NCBI RefSeq assembly: GCF_963082655.1
Contig: NC_081556.1
Span: 156,366,578-156,430,577, forward strand
Length of the DNA: 64,000 bases
Reading direction: 5' to 3'
DNA from: Stomoxys calcitrans
Taxonomy: Eukaryota > Arthropoda > Insecta > Diptera > Muscidae
The notes beneath the pieces are model-generated. The model saw only the letters and a list, made by a program, of their open reading frames with translations, was not told the DNA's origin and made no database searches. Numbering within the stretch: position 1 is the stretch's first letter; every line of letters starts with the position of its first letter. The position numbers and the translations under genes are program-made. Below, piece after piece: positions 1 through 12,436 of this stretch.

Positions 1-1507
1 TGGACGCGCCCGGTAGCTTTCAGCTAAGCTTCTCGTGATTTGGGTGGGGCGTTCGCTCAGGCTACTTTTCCTTAACCTTTCTTTAAGAAACCTTTAATTT
101 TTGGAATAACTTAAGATAACGTTTATTGAAAAGTAGGATTGGATTGAGAATGTACAATAATTGTGTTTGCCAATTTTCATAATCCAACTCTTCCCGTTTG
201 GTGTGACTACAAAAATATCTAACACGAAGGTTTGTGGAAGATTTTAAAAACTTTACTTACAGAACTTAAAGTCTCCTTAGGCTGTGAATATATTCTGCAA
301 TTCTCGTCATACTTTAAATAGTTTATGTATCTCGCTTTTATTTCATTAATTAAAGCAATCTTCTCTCTCCCTCTCTTTTATTCTCTTTCTGATTTCTATA
401 CAGAATAAACTAAATGAAATCCTTACCAACTCTATACGGGTCACATACAGCTTCTACAGCCTGGCATTGAATGGCTTACAACTTTTGCCATAGTTGGAGA
501 AAGTTTGGTGAAGCCTTTGCTGCTACGAGTATTCATCAAAAACTATTCGTCCAAGTTGTTGCAAATGGTAAAGAAAACAAAAAGTTTTCACTGCCTTTCT
601 GTCTTCTAGTTGGAGGTGTCTGCTTGACTGCACTCCTCTGGGGATATTTGTGGGACAAATTGTTCTGTCTGCCGTTCGTGTAGCTTTTTAATTAGTTGCT
701 CGCCAGGACAAATTGTTAAATGCTGTCATGTCATTCAATGATGGTTTTGTGTTTCGTAAAATATAAATGAGAGCATTTATTGTTCCATTTGCCCATTATC
801 CATATTCAGTTAAATGTCTGTGAATGAACAAAACGGTCTGTCTTTGATGTCATTGACAGCTGTATGACAAATACCTGAAGACAGCAGTGAATGAATGAAC
901 AGAGTGGCCATGGACAAACACAACGGACGCCTCTGGTTATTGGAAAATACTCTTCTTTGGGAATATGGCATCGAAATGCAAAAACAAACAACACATGGTG
1001 CTCCACATCCATAACATGGCATGTCGAAATCATAGATTTTTCTATGAAAGTGACATTTAATCCCATTTAAAGGATTTTCCTCTTCAATTGTTTGGGATTA
1101 GTACATCACATCACCTCATCTCATTGAAATGGAAAACTGTTTCTTCTCTTTTGTTATCTTATAAATGGTAATTCTTAACTTTAGGTTAAAATTTCTAACC
1201 ACACTGGACCAAGTATCTGAGGGTCGCCTCACTTTAAAATGCTAAGATAGTCCGAGCGAGACAATAGCCAACACAAATAAAGAGTCTTTGAGAGAACACA
1301 TGCATTGGGAAAAGCACAGCTAAAAGACACGGTTGTCGAGCGTTGTTATGTACTATTTGTATCTTGGAGGCGTTTTCGCTATTAATACGATTCAGATAGA
1401 ACATACCAATGCACGGCCCTTGAAGTCATCAACCTAATATTGTCGAAAAGTCTTCTAACCAAAGACGAAACGCATCCCCTAGTGGTTGGGGTGTTGCAAT
1501 CTCTGGC
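1..1507. other. No supportable gene; AT-rich noncoding
   Basis: Short ORFs at 471-683 (+) and 806-1066 (-) have no recognisable domain, no codon signature and no splice context. The first 34 bases match, inverted, 7963-7990. No array unit or SINE was recognised. Confidence 0.6.
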
Positions 1508-2065
1508 TTGTTGTTGTTGTTGTTGTAGCAGTTTATTGTGTACTATCTTTCGTCTGCTTGATTCTGTTGAGTGTCAAGACCCAGGAACTCCGCGACTAAG
1601 ATGGGGTGCGTCCACAGGGATCTGGGTCTGAGTCGAGTGGGTCTGGCCGGGCAGTTAAACAGGTGACGTGTATCGTGCGGTCCCTGGTTACAGTCGGGAC
1701 ATACATCTTGCACGTCGGCATCAATCCTAGCTCTGTGGGAATTGAGGCGGCTGCATCTGCCGGAACGTAATTGAGCCAGAATCACTCTGGTTTGCCGGGG
1801 GAGGTCGATTTCTTCGGGTGCAATGGGTGGCGGTCGTTCTCCAAGGACTACATTCACCCGGTAGCCAGTTAACGCGTCTGTACCGTGTCTGCATGAATGT
1901 TGTTCAGACCCGCTTGATATGCCGCTTGATCTAGAGGTTCTCTCTTGTAGCGCTGGACCTCACGCTCTAGATCATGTAGATCTACCTTAAGGCTTCTGGG
2001 CGGTGGGTATCTATCCACAAGATGATGATTTGGATGATTTCTGCGATAACAGCCCAAAAGGGCTG
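1508..2065 (-). mobile_element. Jockey-type non-LTR retrotransposon, C-terminal/3' remnant
   Basis: On the minus strand two frames (about 2060-1869, then 1857-1543) give the end of an ORF2: RYPPPRSLKVDLHDLE, then LPRQTRVILAQLRSG, then a zinc-knuckle-like C-x2-C...H-x4-C tail with HDTRHLFNCPARPT. The frame break at about 1860 and the missing RT show it is dead. The 3' end is a (CAA)n tail, read as TTG repeats at 1508-1527 on the + strand, as expected for target-primed insertion. The same 3' UTR recurs at 59871-59996. Confidence 0.85.
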
Positions 2066-2263
2066 TCTTTTGGCTTGTCTTTTTTACTTGCAAAGAAACT
2101 CTGCGATAATAGAGCTCGTCACGAAAGAGAAACAAACAAGAAAAATATATTCGTATAATTTTATGACCATTTACAGAAGAAAAATGGGTTTTAATGACTT
2201 CGACATGAAATCGTATCTGCTGTCAAATGTGGAAGAATCTTAGAAGAGGAAACAGAAGGACTA

Positions 2264-2910
2264 CGAGGGTTGCCTTTTATATTTCAGGATTGGAAAACCC
2301 TTGTGCTGCAATCTGCCAGCTGACAGCTCTATCGTAAAGCTTGTCATTTTTGAGGTTATACTCAGAACGTTTTGAGCGCTATTTGTGTTGTTTACAGTAA
2401 CTTATTCGCCCAAAGAATGGAATTAAGTCGTGAACATTCTCGTACGATTATTTTTTACCACTTTCGGCGTGAATTTATTCAGCACTACAACAAACCAGAA
2501 CAGTCAATTCTGAGTAATACGCAGCCATTTTTTTGCCAGTTGTCCTCCAAGAAATCAGGAAAATCAACCGCCGAAAATGGATCACTCTTCACCACGACAA
2601 TGCGAGCTCTCACACATCGGCTCAAAGAACTGCATTTTTGAGCACTCAAAAAACATCGATTTGATGAGTCATCTGCCGTAAAGTCCTGACTTCTTTTCAT
2701 TCCCGTAGGTAAAACATAAAATGAGAGGTCAACCTTTTTTCGACACCTAAAGAAGGGGTTTATTCGTTATGAATGCATGTTTTGGAGATACCTCAATCAG
2801 AGCGGCAAAAGTGCTTCGACAATTGGTTCAAACGCATACAAAATTGTATAGATCTTAATGGAGAATATTGTGATCAACAATAAAGCGATTTTCGATGATT
2901 AATATTTGTT
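2264..2910 (+). mobile_element. mariner-type transposon, internally deleted
   Basis: The left end reads GAGGGTTGCCTTTTATATTT after a TA dinucleotide (2262-2263). The transposase N-terminus starts at 2417 (MELSREHSRTIIFYHFRR), then the reading jumps into the C-terminal half: a stop-broken form of the mariner SPD catalytic region at about 2660-2700, and NWFKRIQNCIDLNGEY at 2821-2868. Most of the catalytic core is deleted and frameshifts follow. No matching right terminal repeat was found. Mariner transposases cut and paste DNA into TA sites; this copy cannot act. Confidence 0.8.
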
Positions 2911-2937
2911 TTTATTCTCTTATCCCTTATCCCATAT

Positions 2938-3270
2938 CCCATTCCAATCAAATCGGACATTAATAGTCCAATCGCAAGATCGGTATATATGGGGCCTGTA
3001 CTAGTATGTATACCGCATATCAACCGATTTCAATACTTGGCGCAGATTATTGACAGATTTGTGCCATTCTCATATCATGTTATATCAGGAGATCAGTTTA
3101 TACGGCAGCTATGTCAAAGCATAGTCTGATTTGGCCCATTTAGGAAGTATTCGTGCAAAATTTCAATTGCCTAACTTGACACTTTCGAATGGCAACGTAC
3201 TTTCGACAGACAGGCGAAAGGTCATGGCTAAATCGACTTGGAGTACTGATGTGATATTAGTACAGGGTTC
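2938..3270 (+). repeat. Degenerate type-A 153-bp-family fragment
   Basis: Phrases of the type-A unit and right module (AAATCGGAC, CGTGCAAAATTTCAA, TTCGACAGACAGGCGAAAGG, GCTAAATCGACTTGG) appear in order but diverged. It has no array and no hairpin end. It lies between two transposase remnants. Confidence 0.6.
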
Positions 3271-3429
3271 TCCACAGAAACTTACTTCTTTGGAAATACT
3301 ACCGAGCGGTGAGTTGCGTGGGAAGGGGATCAAGAGGGGAGGGAATGAGGAAGTCACCAAGTTTGTTTCTCTTTTCAGTCAGATCTAGGGAGTAGCGAGC
3401 CTTCGCCGTCGAGAGTTTCTTTTCTAACG

Positions 3430-3850
3430 GTCGCTTACTTGTTGCTAAGCAATGTGCCTTCCGTGCTCACTTTGAAATTCTTCCTCACAGACTCGATGCT
3501 GGCCGTAATTCGATTCAGTCGTGGGTTAACTTATTTCGTTAGAAACGTGTGGTTTCAACATGATGGAGCCACAGCACACTCAGCCCGAGGCTCAATGAAT
3601 TAGTTGCGAAAACATTTCCTCGACCGGCAAAATCTCTTTTAGAGGCATCTTCAATGGCCTGCACGCTCTACAGATTTGAATCCGTGCGATTTCATTTGCG
3701 ACGCCATTGCCAACATACCAATTGTTGTGCTGCAAAGAGTAGATATGAATTTCAAAAATCGACTTCATTAGCAATGGTGGTCGCCATTTACCCGATGTCA
3801 TTTTCAAGACAGCAATAAAAAAATTGATTTAATGTATTCTCAAATAAAAA
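3430..3850 (+). pseudogene. Tc1/mariner-like transposase, internally deleted
   Basis: Reading from 3450 gives an N-terminal helix-turn-helix piece (QCAFRAHFEI...SIQSWVNLFR, then a stop). It is joined directly to the second catalytic-Asp region (VWFQHDGATAHSAR, about 3548) and, after a frameshift, to the third (LQWPARSTDLNPCDF, about 3650-3695). The DNA between the binding domain and the second Asp is deleted. The family differs from the element at 2264. Confidence 0.75.
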
Positions 3851-4039
3851 AAGAATCAAAACTAAGACTGAAGTACTTTTGTGTTTATTGACCTTTCAAA
3901 TAATTAAGTTTTTCCGAGGCACCCTCCATTTCGGGACATGTGCCTTGGGGTCGCCCTATTTCCCATAACATTTTTTTTAAAATTTTGTTCTGTGCATTAT
4001 AAGACTTCTTAACTTAAATTGCCGCCCTATGTACCATTC

Positions 4040-5196
4040 TTCTTGAGTATACTTCTTAAGCACATTTGTCAACTATTATTCGTCATTCTGTTTGTAACTA
4101 CTCGAAATATTCTTCTAAGACCCCATAATATATATATATATATATTCATGATCGTCATGACATTTTAAGTCGAACTAGCCATGTCCGACCGTTTGTCCGT
4201 CCGTCCGTCTGTCTGTTTTTCGAAGGAGTAAAGCCAGCAGCTTGAACTTTTGCGCAAATACTTCTTATTAGTGTAGTTCGGTTGGGATTGTTAATGGGTT
4301 ATATCGGTCCACGTTTTGATATAGCTGCCATATAAACCGATCTGGGATCTTGACTTCTTGAGCCGCTAGAGAGCACAATTCGTATCCGATTAGGCTGAAA
4401 TATTGCATAAGGTGTTTTATAATGACTACCAACAACTGTGCTGAGTATGGTTTAAATCGATCTATAACCTGATATAGCTGCCATATAAACCGATCTGGGG
4501 TCTTGACTTCTTGAGCCACTAGATGGCGCAATTCTTATCCGATTTGAATGAAATTTTGCACGAAGTATTTTGTTATGAGTTTCAACAACTGTGCTAAGAA
4601 TAGTTCAAATCGGTCCATAACCTGATATAGCTGCCATATAAACCGATCTGGGGGTCTTGATTCTTGAGCCTCTACAGGGAGCAATTCCTATCCGATTTGC
4701 CTGAAATTTTGCATGAAGTGTTTTGATTTGACTTCCCACAACTGTGTTAAGAATGGTTCAAATCGGTCCGTAACCTGACATAGCTACCATATAAACCACT
4801 AGAGGGCGCACTTATTATCCGATTTAGCTGAAATTTTGTACAACGGCTTCTCTTATGACCTTTAACATACGTGTCGAAAATGGTATGAATCGGTTCATAG
4901 CCTAATTCAGCTCCCCTATAAACTGATCTCCCTAGTTAACTTCATCAGCTCCTAAAGTGCGCAATTCTTTCCAGATTTGGCGGAAATTTTACACAATGAC
5001 TTCTACTATGGTCTCAAATATTCAGTTCAATTATGGTCCGAAATGAACTATAACTTGATATTGTTCCAATAACATAGCAATTCTTTTTTTATCCTTTGTT
5101 TGCCTAAAAAGAGATACCGTGGCAAGAGCTCGACAAATGCGATCCATGTTGGAGGGCATATAAGATTCGGCCCAGCCAAACTTAGCACGCTGTTAC
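4040..5196 (-). repeat. 153-bp-family block 1 (type A), hairpin end on the right
   Basis: The left end is the inverted right module (GTAACTACTCGAAATATTC, AGACCCCATA, TCCGTCCGTCCG). Then come about five diverged units with GATATAGCTGCCATATAAAC and GCAATTC...CCGATTT. The right end is a decayed hairpin module (GATTCGGCCCAGCCAAACTTAG) running into TTACTTGTTTTA and a large pentanucleotide satellite. Short minus ORFs inside are products of the repeat. Confidence 0.85.
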
Positions 5197-5960
5197 TTGT
5201 TTTATTTTATTTTATTTTACTTTATTTTATTTTATTTTATTTTATTTTATTTTATTTTATTTTATTTTATTTTATTTTATTTTATTTTATTTTATTTTAT
5301 TTTATTTTATTTTATTTTAATTTATTTCATTTCATTTTATTTTATTTTATTTTATTTTATTTTATTTTATTTTATTTTATTTTATTTTATTTTATTTTTT
5401 ATTTTGTTTTATTTTATTTTAATTTATTTCATTTCATTTTATTTTATTTTATTTTATTTTATTTTACTTTATTTTATTTTATTTTATTTTATTTTATTTT
5501 ATTTTATTTTATTTTATTTTATTTTATTTTATTTTATTTTATTTTATTTTATTTTATTTTATTTTATTTTATTTTATTTTATTTTATTTTATTTTATTTT
5601 ATTTTATTTTATTTTATTTTATTTTATTTTATTTTATTTTATTTTATTTTATTTTATTTTATTTTATTTTATTTTATTTTATTTTATTTTATTTTATTTT
5701 ATTTTTTTTTTATTTTATTTTATTTTTTTTTATTTTTTTTATTTTATTTTATTTTAATTTGTATTATTTTATTTTATTTTACTTAATTTTATTTTATTTT
5801 ACTTTATTTTATTTTATTTTTTTTTTAAATTATTTAATTTTATTTAATTTTATTTTAGTTTATTTTATTTAATTTTATTTTAGTTTATTTTATTTTATTT
5901 TATTTTATTTTATTTTTTTTATTTTTTTTTTTATTTTATTTTATTTTATTCAATTATTCA
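5197..5960. repeat. (TTTTA)n microsatellite, about 760 bp
   Basis: It is almost pure to about 5700 with a few single-base variants (for example the repeated AATTTATTTCATTTCA at about 5318 and 5422), then increasingly interrupted to about 5960. It starts exactly where the hairpin end of block 1 stops, at its terminal TTGTTTTA. The 228- and 186-residue open frames of Phe/Ile/Leu/Tyr are artefacts. Confidence 0.95.
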
Positions 5961-6119
5961 ATTTATTGTACCGTTTTTATCTTATATCATTATTCCATTT
6001 AATTTATTTTATTTTTTTTTTACATTATTATAATGACATATTCAAAGAATTTACGTAAATAAATTTTGTTTTTTTTATTTGCTTTTGTGATCCAAACCTT
6101 TTTTAAATAGAAAACAAAA

Positions 6120-7339
6120 CCCATCCGGCCTAGAGAGAAACAATAATAATTTATTAATTAAACAACTTTGAAGCATAGAGTAATCCGCCATCATGCAGCG
6201 AGCGAGTGAGCGGGGGTTGAATGGATGGTTGCTGGCTCACAGACATATTTTCCACACAATAAAACATTTCATAATCATGGCCACCCACTGTGAACTTTAA
6301 CGATTTTTATCTGCCGATAACGACGACTTCAACTGCAGAGCAGTCGCTACTGTAACTGCTGTTGCTGATGACGGGCGATAAAAATGAGGACAATACGAGC
6401 ATTACATAAAGTGATGACGAAACTCGGACGTGGCTAGCAGTTCGGAAAAAGTTCTTTTTTCCAAGCCGTAATGCCCGTAAATCCCTTAATCACACAGAAG
6501 CGAGTAAATGAATGAACGAATGGACGGTACAACGCAGCCAAAGCGCTTACAAGTCGCCAGAATTTCAGTGAACTTTTATAGTTTGTATGTGTTTTTTCCA
6601 ATGCTTGCAGCTCCTAACGGCAGTGTGACCCAAGAATACCTTTTTTTGTTCTTTTTTCTGTTTCTGGTATGTTTTGTGGGGGGTTTTATTAGCTTAACTC
6701 ACCTCCCCCATAGCCTTTGCTGCCAACACAACCACAATGTTTCTGAATATCTGTCCTTATTGTCGGTTTGGTCTTAAATTCTGTTTGGCATTCGATTGCA
6801 GCTTTAACCATTTAAATGTCATTTTTATTGGACACATGGGCATGCTTTGCGTTACAGTGCCTACGTGTTTGTATGTGTGCTTGTGTTGGTGTGTGTGTGA
6901 GGTGGAAACACCCTGAAAAGCAATTTCATTTTGCTATCATTTTGTGAGGGGCAATGAAGCAACAAAAAAAAAGAAAGAAACATGAATGAGGTCTGGCGTT
7001 ATAAAACACACATTGATGCATTTGTAAGTAAGCATGTGTTTATGTGGGTGTTTCTGTGTGTGTGTGTGAGTAAATTAATATCAATTGCAGAATTCTGTTT
7101 GTTTTCATATCGATGACAAAGTTAATTGGATTCAATTGGCTTGGAAAATAGGTAGGGAGTTTGGTGGCGGTAGGTGGTTATTTTATTTTAGGAGTAAATT
7201 CACTGCAGGTCATAAAACGTATCCTTGGGCGTTATCAAATGAGTGGTAATTGAAATTAATAAAACATTGACTTGCTTAAGCAAAAAGTTAAAGTTGTCTG
7301 CACAATTTTCTCCCGATTGATATTAAAGCTAATTGAAAA
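6120..7339. other. Repeat-poor noncoding island
   Basis: This stretch contains GT/TG runs (about 6860-6900, 7055-7070) and CAACAACA-like words but no array, SINE or transposon signature and no credible ORF. It could be regulatory. Confidence 0.5.
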
Positions 7340-7630
7340 ATTTGCCCATGAAAATTCCACTAAGGAACAGGGGCAAACTTCTCACATATCAATGAGTGCA
7401 GTCCGATTCAAGTTTAAGCTCAATGATAAGGGGTCTCCTTTTTATAGCCGAGTCCCAAAGGCGTGCCGCAGTGCGATACCTCTTTGGAGAGAAGTTCTAC
7501 ATGGCAGGATACCCCAGCATTAGTAAAGGGAAAACCACTGCTGAAACATTTTCTGATATTCACGCCGGGATATGAACCCAGGTGTTGGGCGTCATACTAG
7601 GACATGCTAACCTCTGCGCCACGGTTGCCT
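7340..7630 (-). mobile_element. SINE1 (tRNA-derived), copy a
   Basis: Nearly full length on the minus strand. The tRNA-like head is at the right, with a degenerate A box near 7615 and a B box (GGTTCATATCC-like) near 7575. The body includes GAGGTATCGC and TATAAAAAGGAGACC, and the tail is CATGGGCAAA at 7340. An RNA polymerase III promoter of this kind would drive the SINE RNA. Several bases differ from the other copies. Confidence 0.85.
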
Positions 7631-7758
7631 TTACCTCTGCGTTACACAACCCATTTAATTTATTGGACATTTAATTATGCTCTCATATGTCATATCTCAT
7701 ACGCCACCCAGCATATCAAATTCCATATAAAAATACTCGACAAACAATTATTTGAAAA

Positions 7759-7989
7759 TTAAATAGCCAAATAATGGGTATCTCTTTTTTCACTGAAATA
7801 TAATCGGAGACATACCACACATTTCTGGCATGTAAGGAACTCAAGGCTTGTCCTTGTGTTATAAATCTTTTTCAAATTATGCATATACGCAATTTTGAGA
7901 AGTTCGATATAGATTTTTTTGAATTTTTTAAATGTATCTTCTCCACATATACAGATGAAGCCTAGCTGAAAGCTACCGGGCTCGTCCAC
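7759..7989 (-). CDS. Unrecognised 76-codon ORF, possibly an exon or old element piece
   Basis: The minus-strand frame begins MDEPGSFQLGFICICGED and is Lys/Tyr/Cys-rich. Its first codons (DxPGSFQLxF) recur at bases 3-34 of the window in + orientation, where the frame soon stops. A conserved decapeptide at two inverted sites suggests a shared ancestor, perhaps a transposon 5' region, since it abuts the RTE 5' end. No family is recognised. Confidence 0.2.
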   Translation of the reverse strand: MDEPGSFQLGFICICGEDTFKKFKKIYIELLKIAYMHNLKKIYNTRTSLEFLTCQKCVVCLRLYFSEKRDTHYLAI

Positions 7990-10900
7990 AGGTTGCGGAT
8001 GGTGGAAAGCTCTGTTTTTATGCGGAGTAGTAGCTGCAAATGCTGCCGCGGGCAGTCAGCGATTTTCGAGAGAAAAGTCTCAGTGAGGAGTCAGGTGGCA
8101 CTGGCTCTTAATTAAATACTGAGTGCCAATGATACTCGAGATGACAAGGCGAGTTATTGGCGCCTTTAAATAACCAGTGGCCAACATCAACGTCTGTTGC
8201 CAGGTTAGGGTCGGCTGGCGGCGAGCGTCGGATCTGGGAGCAAGCGGCTCTAAACAACGAGGAATACGTGTGCAATCCCACAAAACCCATGCGGTTGGGC
8301 GCTGGGCCAGTAACCCGACCCCCGAAAACCATGAGAACTACTATGAGAAACAAAGGAATAGAAAAAACCGACACCCCCAACCGACGACCCACGCAAACGA
8401 AAAAAGGACCATGATTTGCGAATCTGCACCTGGAATATCCGCACTCTTTATAGAGAAGGTGCAGTATACGCCCTGGCGGATGTATTAGAGAAGTACAAGG
8501 CAGATATTACCGCCTTACAGGAAGTGCGATGGACTGGGACGCCATTCGCCACTACAACACCAAACGGTGACGAACTACAGATGCCATAACACGAGGCATG
8601 AATTTGGCTGTGGATTTGTGGTTAGTCGGAGACTGAAACACCTTGCCTCCAGCTTTACTCCGGTGGATGAGAGGCTAGCCACAATCCGCATAAAAGCCAA
8701 ATTCTTCAACATCAGCCTTATTTGTGCCCATGCCCAGACGGAAGACAAGCAGACGAGCAGACCAAGGATATTTTCCACGAGTGCCTAGAGAGAGAATATG
8801 ACCGCTGCCCCGCCCATGATATTAAAATCGTTCTGGGAGATTTTAATGCGAAGATAGGGAAGGAAGACAGTCGAAAAGTTTAGCCTCCACGAGATAACGC
8901 CCAGTAATGGGTTGAGGCTGATAGATTTCGCCGCGGCAAAAAACATGGTAGTTATTAGCACCAGATTTCAACATAAAAATATTCACAAAGCCACATGGCT
9001 GTCACCCGATCACAACACGAGAAACCAAATTAATCACGTTGTGATAGATGAAAGGCATTCATTCAGCGTGTTAGATGTACGATCGATCCATGGAGCGAAT
9101 ATAGATTCGAATCAGTACCTTGTTGCAGCAAAGTTTCGCAAACATGGTGAAAAAAGTACGATCTGACACTGCACGGAAGCTGGGCATTGAAAAGCTGCAA
9201 ACACAAGCGATAACAGCGGCATACTCCACTAGAGTCCACTCGACAACTGCTTGATGAAAGCACTCCTTGTTCCGATAATATAATGGCGCAGTGGCAAAAT
9301 ATTGCCCACTTCATGGAAAATGCCGCAAAATCCATACTTGGGTACCGGAAGCCTCCCCCAAGAAACCCATGGTACGACCAAGAGTGTCGAGATGCAATTA
9401 AGGCCAATAATGCAGCATATAGAGCAACCCTGTAATCAGTAGCAACGCGCCAGATGAAGGAGAGATATCGGGAGAAAAGGAGAAAGGAGAAACATCTACT
9501 CCGCAGAAAGAAAAAGGATATGGAAAGACATGAGTGCGAGCGAATTAAGATGTACAGGAGTCAGATTGATGTCCGGAAATTCTACCAAAGAATTAAACAT
9601 CAAACAGATGGCTTTGGTGCAGGCACATCCTCCTGCAGAGACAAAGAAGGAAATCTGGTAACTGACACAGACAACATGCTGAGGATATGGAAAGTACATT
9701 TTACCTAACTGCTAGTGTCCGATGTTGGCGGCGAAGAGGATACCGCAGAACCAATTATTGGCGATGATATTGAATGTTTACCTCCTAGTCAGAATGAGAT
9801 CCAAGTCGCAGTGACCCGACTAAAGAACAACAAGGCAGCAGAAGCCGACGGGTTACCCGCAGAACTATTTAAGACCGGAGGCGACACGCTCCTTATCAGC
9901 GTCACGACACGCTGATAATGCGTATGCATCAGCTTATCTGCGCAATCTGGCTAGAAGGACGCATACCCGATGATTGGAACCTCAGCATACTATGTCCCGT
10001 ACACAAGAAAGGAGACAAGACGGAATGTGCCAACTACAGAGGAATAAGTCTCCTCCCCATAGCATACAAGATACTCTCGAGCGTCCAGTGCGAAAGATAA
10101 AAACCAAAAGTCAATATGATAATCGGGCCCTATCAATGCGGCTTTAGACCTGGTAAATCCACCCTGGACCAGATATTAACACTGCGCCAAATCCTGGAAA
10201 AGACCCGAGAAGGACAAATCAATACCTACCATCTCTTTGTTGACTACAAAGCCGCCTTCGATGCTCCTTTGCGTTCAAAGGTATTCAAGCCACGTCTGTG
10301 TTTGGTATCCCTGGAAAATTAATAAGACTCTGCAGGATGACACTTTCTGATACGCGTTCCTCAGTAAGAATAGGAAAGAATCTCTCCGAACCATTTAATA
10401 CCAAACGAGGTTCCAGACAAGGAGACAGCCTATCGTGTGATCTCTTTAATATCCTGCTGGAGAAGATTATACGAGATGCAGATGTGAATAGATATGGCCC
10501 ACTATCACAAGAGAACACATGCTACTCGCCTATGCCGACGACAGCGACATAATAGGTTGGTCATCGGAAGTAGTAACTGCTGCCTTTGAGAGAATCGAAA
10601 GAGAGTCAGTGAAAATGGGTCTGGCAGTAAATGGAGATAAGACGAAATGGATGGTTTCAACTCCCAAAAAGCCTTACACAACCGAGCAGATAAAGAAAAT
10701 GGAGAAGATTGGGAACCACAACTTTGAGATGGGGCGCTACCGTTACCGAAACGAATGACACCAGTTTTGAGATAAAGCGAAGAATAATACTGGCAAACAG
10801 ATGCTACTTTGGACTAAGTAAGCAGTTTAGAAACAAGGCCACTCCTCGACAGACGAAGATTACACTATACTAGACACTGATAATACCCGTGTTGTTATGG

Positions 10901-11082
10901 TTCTGAAGCATGGGTACTTGTGAAAGCAGATGAGGCAGTGCTTGGAGTATTTGAGAGAAAGATTCTTCGTAAAAATATATGGACCAGTTTGCGTTAATGG
11001 GGAATATAGGAGATGTATGCACCACGAGCTACATGAGCTGTATGACGACGACAACATGACCGAGCCAACGGCTGCGTTGGGT
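7990..11082 (+). mobile_element. RTE-type non-LTR retrotransposon, near complete but dead
   Basis: Order: 5' leader (7990-8400); an APE-like endonuclease with TWNIRTLYREGA (about 8430), the catalytic-Glu motif QEVRWTG (about 8520) and KIVLGDFNAKIG (about 8826); then a reverse transcriptase with [16 protein letters not shown] (10031), RGSRQGDSLSCDLFNILL (10408) and YADD (10525); then a C-terminal region to about 11060. The family makes an endonuclease/RT that copies its RNA at the target. Stops and frameshifts are many (for example about 9166, 9708, 9915, 10100). The endonuclease NQIDH motif reads NQINH at about 9024-9040, losing a catalytic Asp. Similar sequences are often mis-annotated as craniofacial development protein 2-like. 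The 3' end is cut off by block 2. Confidence 0.9.
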
Positions 11083-12436
11083 CAAATCGGTTCATGTTTT
11101 GATATAGATGCCATATAAACCGATCTTGGGTCTTGACTTCTTAAGCCTTTAGAGGGCGCAATTTTCATCCGATGTGAGTGAAATTTTGCACGTGATATTT
11201 TTGGTATCACTTCCAACAACTACGCTAAGTATGGTTCAAATCGGTCTATGTTTTGATATAGCTGCCATATAAACCGATCTTGGGTCTTGACTTCTTGAGC
11301 CTCTAAAGGGCGCAATTCTCATCCGATGTGACTGAAATTTTGCACGTGGTATTTTTGGTATCACTTCCACAAACAACGCTTAGTATGGTTCAAATCGGTC
11401 TATGTTTTGATATAGCTGCCATATAAACCGATCTTGGGTCTTGATTTCTTGAGCCTCTAGAGGGCGCAATTCTCATCCGATGTGACTGAAATTTTGCACG
11501 TGGTATTTTGGTATCACTTCCAACAACTGTGCTAAGTACGGTTCAAATTGGTCCATGATTTGATATAGCTGCCATATGAACCGATCTTGGGTCTTGACTT
11601 CTTGAGCCTCTAGAGGACGCAATTCTCGTCCAATTTGACTGAAATTTTGCACGTGGTATTTTGGTATTACTTCCAACAACTGCGCTAAGTATGGTTCAAA
11701 TCGGTTCATGTTTTGATATAGCTGCCATATCACCGATCTTGGGTCTTGACTTCTTTAACCTCTAGAGGGTGCAATTCTCATCCGATTTGGCAGATATTTT
11801 GCATTAGGTGTTCTGTTATGATTTCCAACAACTGTGCTGAGTATGGTTCAAATTGGTCTATGTTTTGATATAGCTGCCATATAAACCGATCTTGGGTCTT
11901 GACTTCTTGAGCCTCTAGAGAGCGCAATTCTCATCCGATTTGGCAAAAATTATGCATGAGGTGTTCTGTTATGACTTCCAATAACTGTGATAAGTATGGC
12001 GCAAATCGGTGCATAGATTGATATAGCTGCCATAAACACCGATCTTGTGTCTTGACTTCTTGAGCCTCTAGAGGGCGCAATTCTCATCCGATTTGGCAGA
12101 AATTTTGTACAACGGCTTCTAATATGTCTGAATCGATCGATCGATAGCTTGATACAGCCATATAATCCTATCGCCCGATTTTGCTTCTTTAGCCCCTACA
12201 AGACGCAATTCTTATCCGAATGAACAGAAATATTACACAATGACTTCTACAATGTTCAGCATTCGTTTATGGTCGGAAACGGACTATAACTTGATATAGC
12301 TCCAATAGCATAACAGTTCCTATTCAATATTCTATGTTTGCCTAAAAAGAGATACCGCGCATAGAACTCGACAAATGCCATCCATGCAGTGGAGGGTATA
12401 TAAGATTCGGCCGGGCCGAACTTAGCACGCTCTTAT
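11083..12436 (-). repeat. 153-bp-family block 2 (type A), hairpin end on the right
   Basis: About seven units. Unit landmarks (GATATAGCTGCCATAT) start at 11255, 11409, 11562, 11715 and 11867, a period of 152-154. The right end has the hairpin module GATTCGGCCGGGCCGAACTTAG (12403-12423). The left, right-module end is missing and the array joins the RTE directly at the words CTGCGTTGG. Confidence 0.9.

Noticed and set aside
806..1066. Overlapping 86- and 70-residue minus ORFs
   Set aside because: Two frames over the same bases, no domain, no family resemblance.
5100..5786. 228- and 186-residue ORFs rich in Phe, Ile, Leu and Tyr
   Set aside because: They are translations of the (TTTTA)n microsatellite; frames stay open because the pentamer has no stop in those frames.
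8100..10760. RTE ORFs as a host gene of the craniofacial development protein 2 type
   Set aside because: The frame carries endonuclease plus reverse transcriptase motifs, many stops and a second 3' copy at 24238; it is retrotransposon debris.
11083..12436. CRISPR-like array (regularly spaced repeats)
   Set aside because: Units are contiguous diverged 153-bp tandems without constant short repeats and unique spacers, in a eukaryotic genome.
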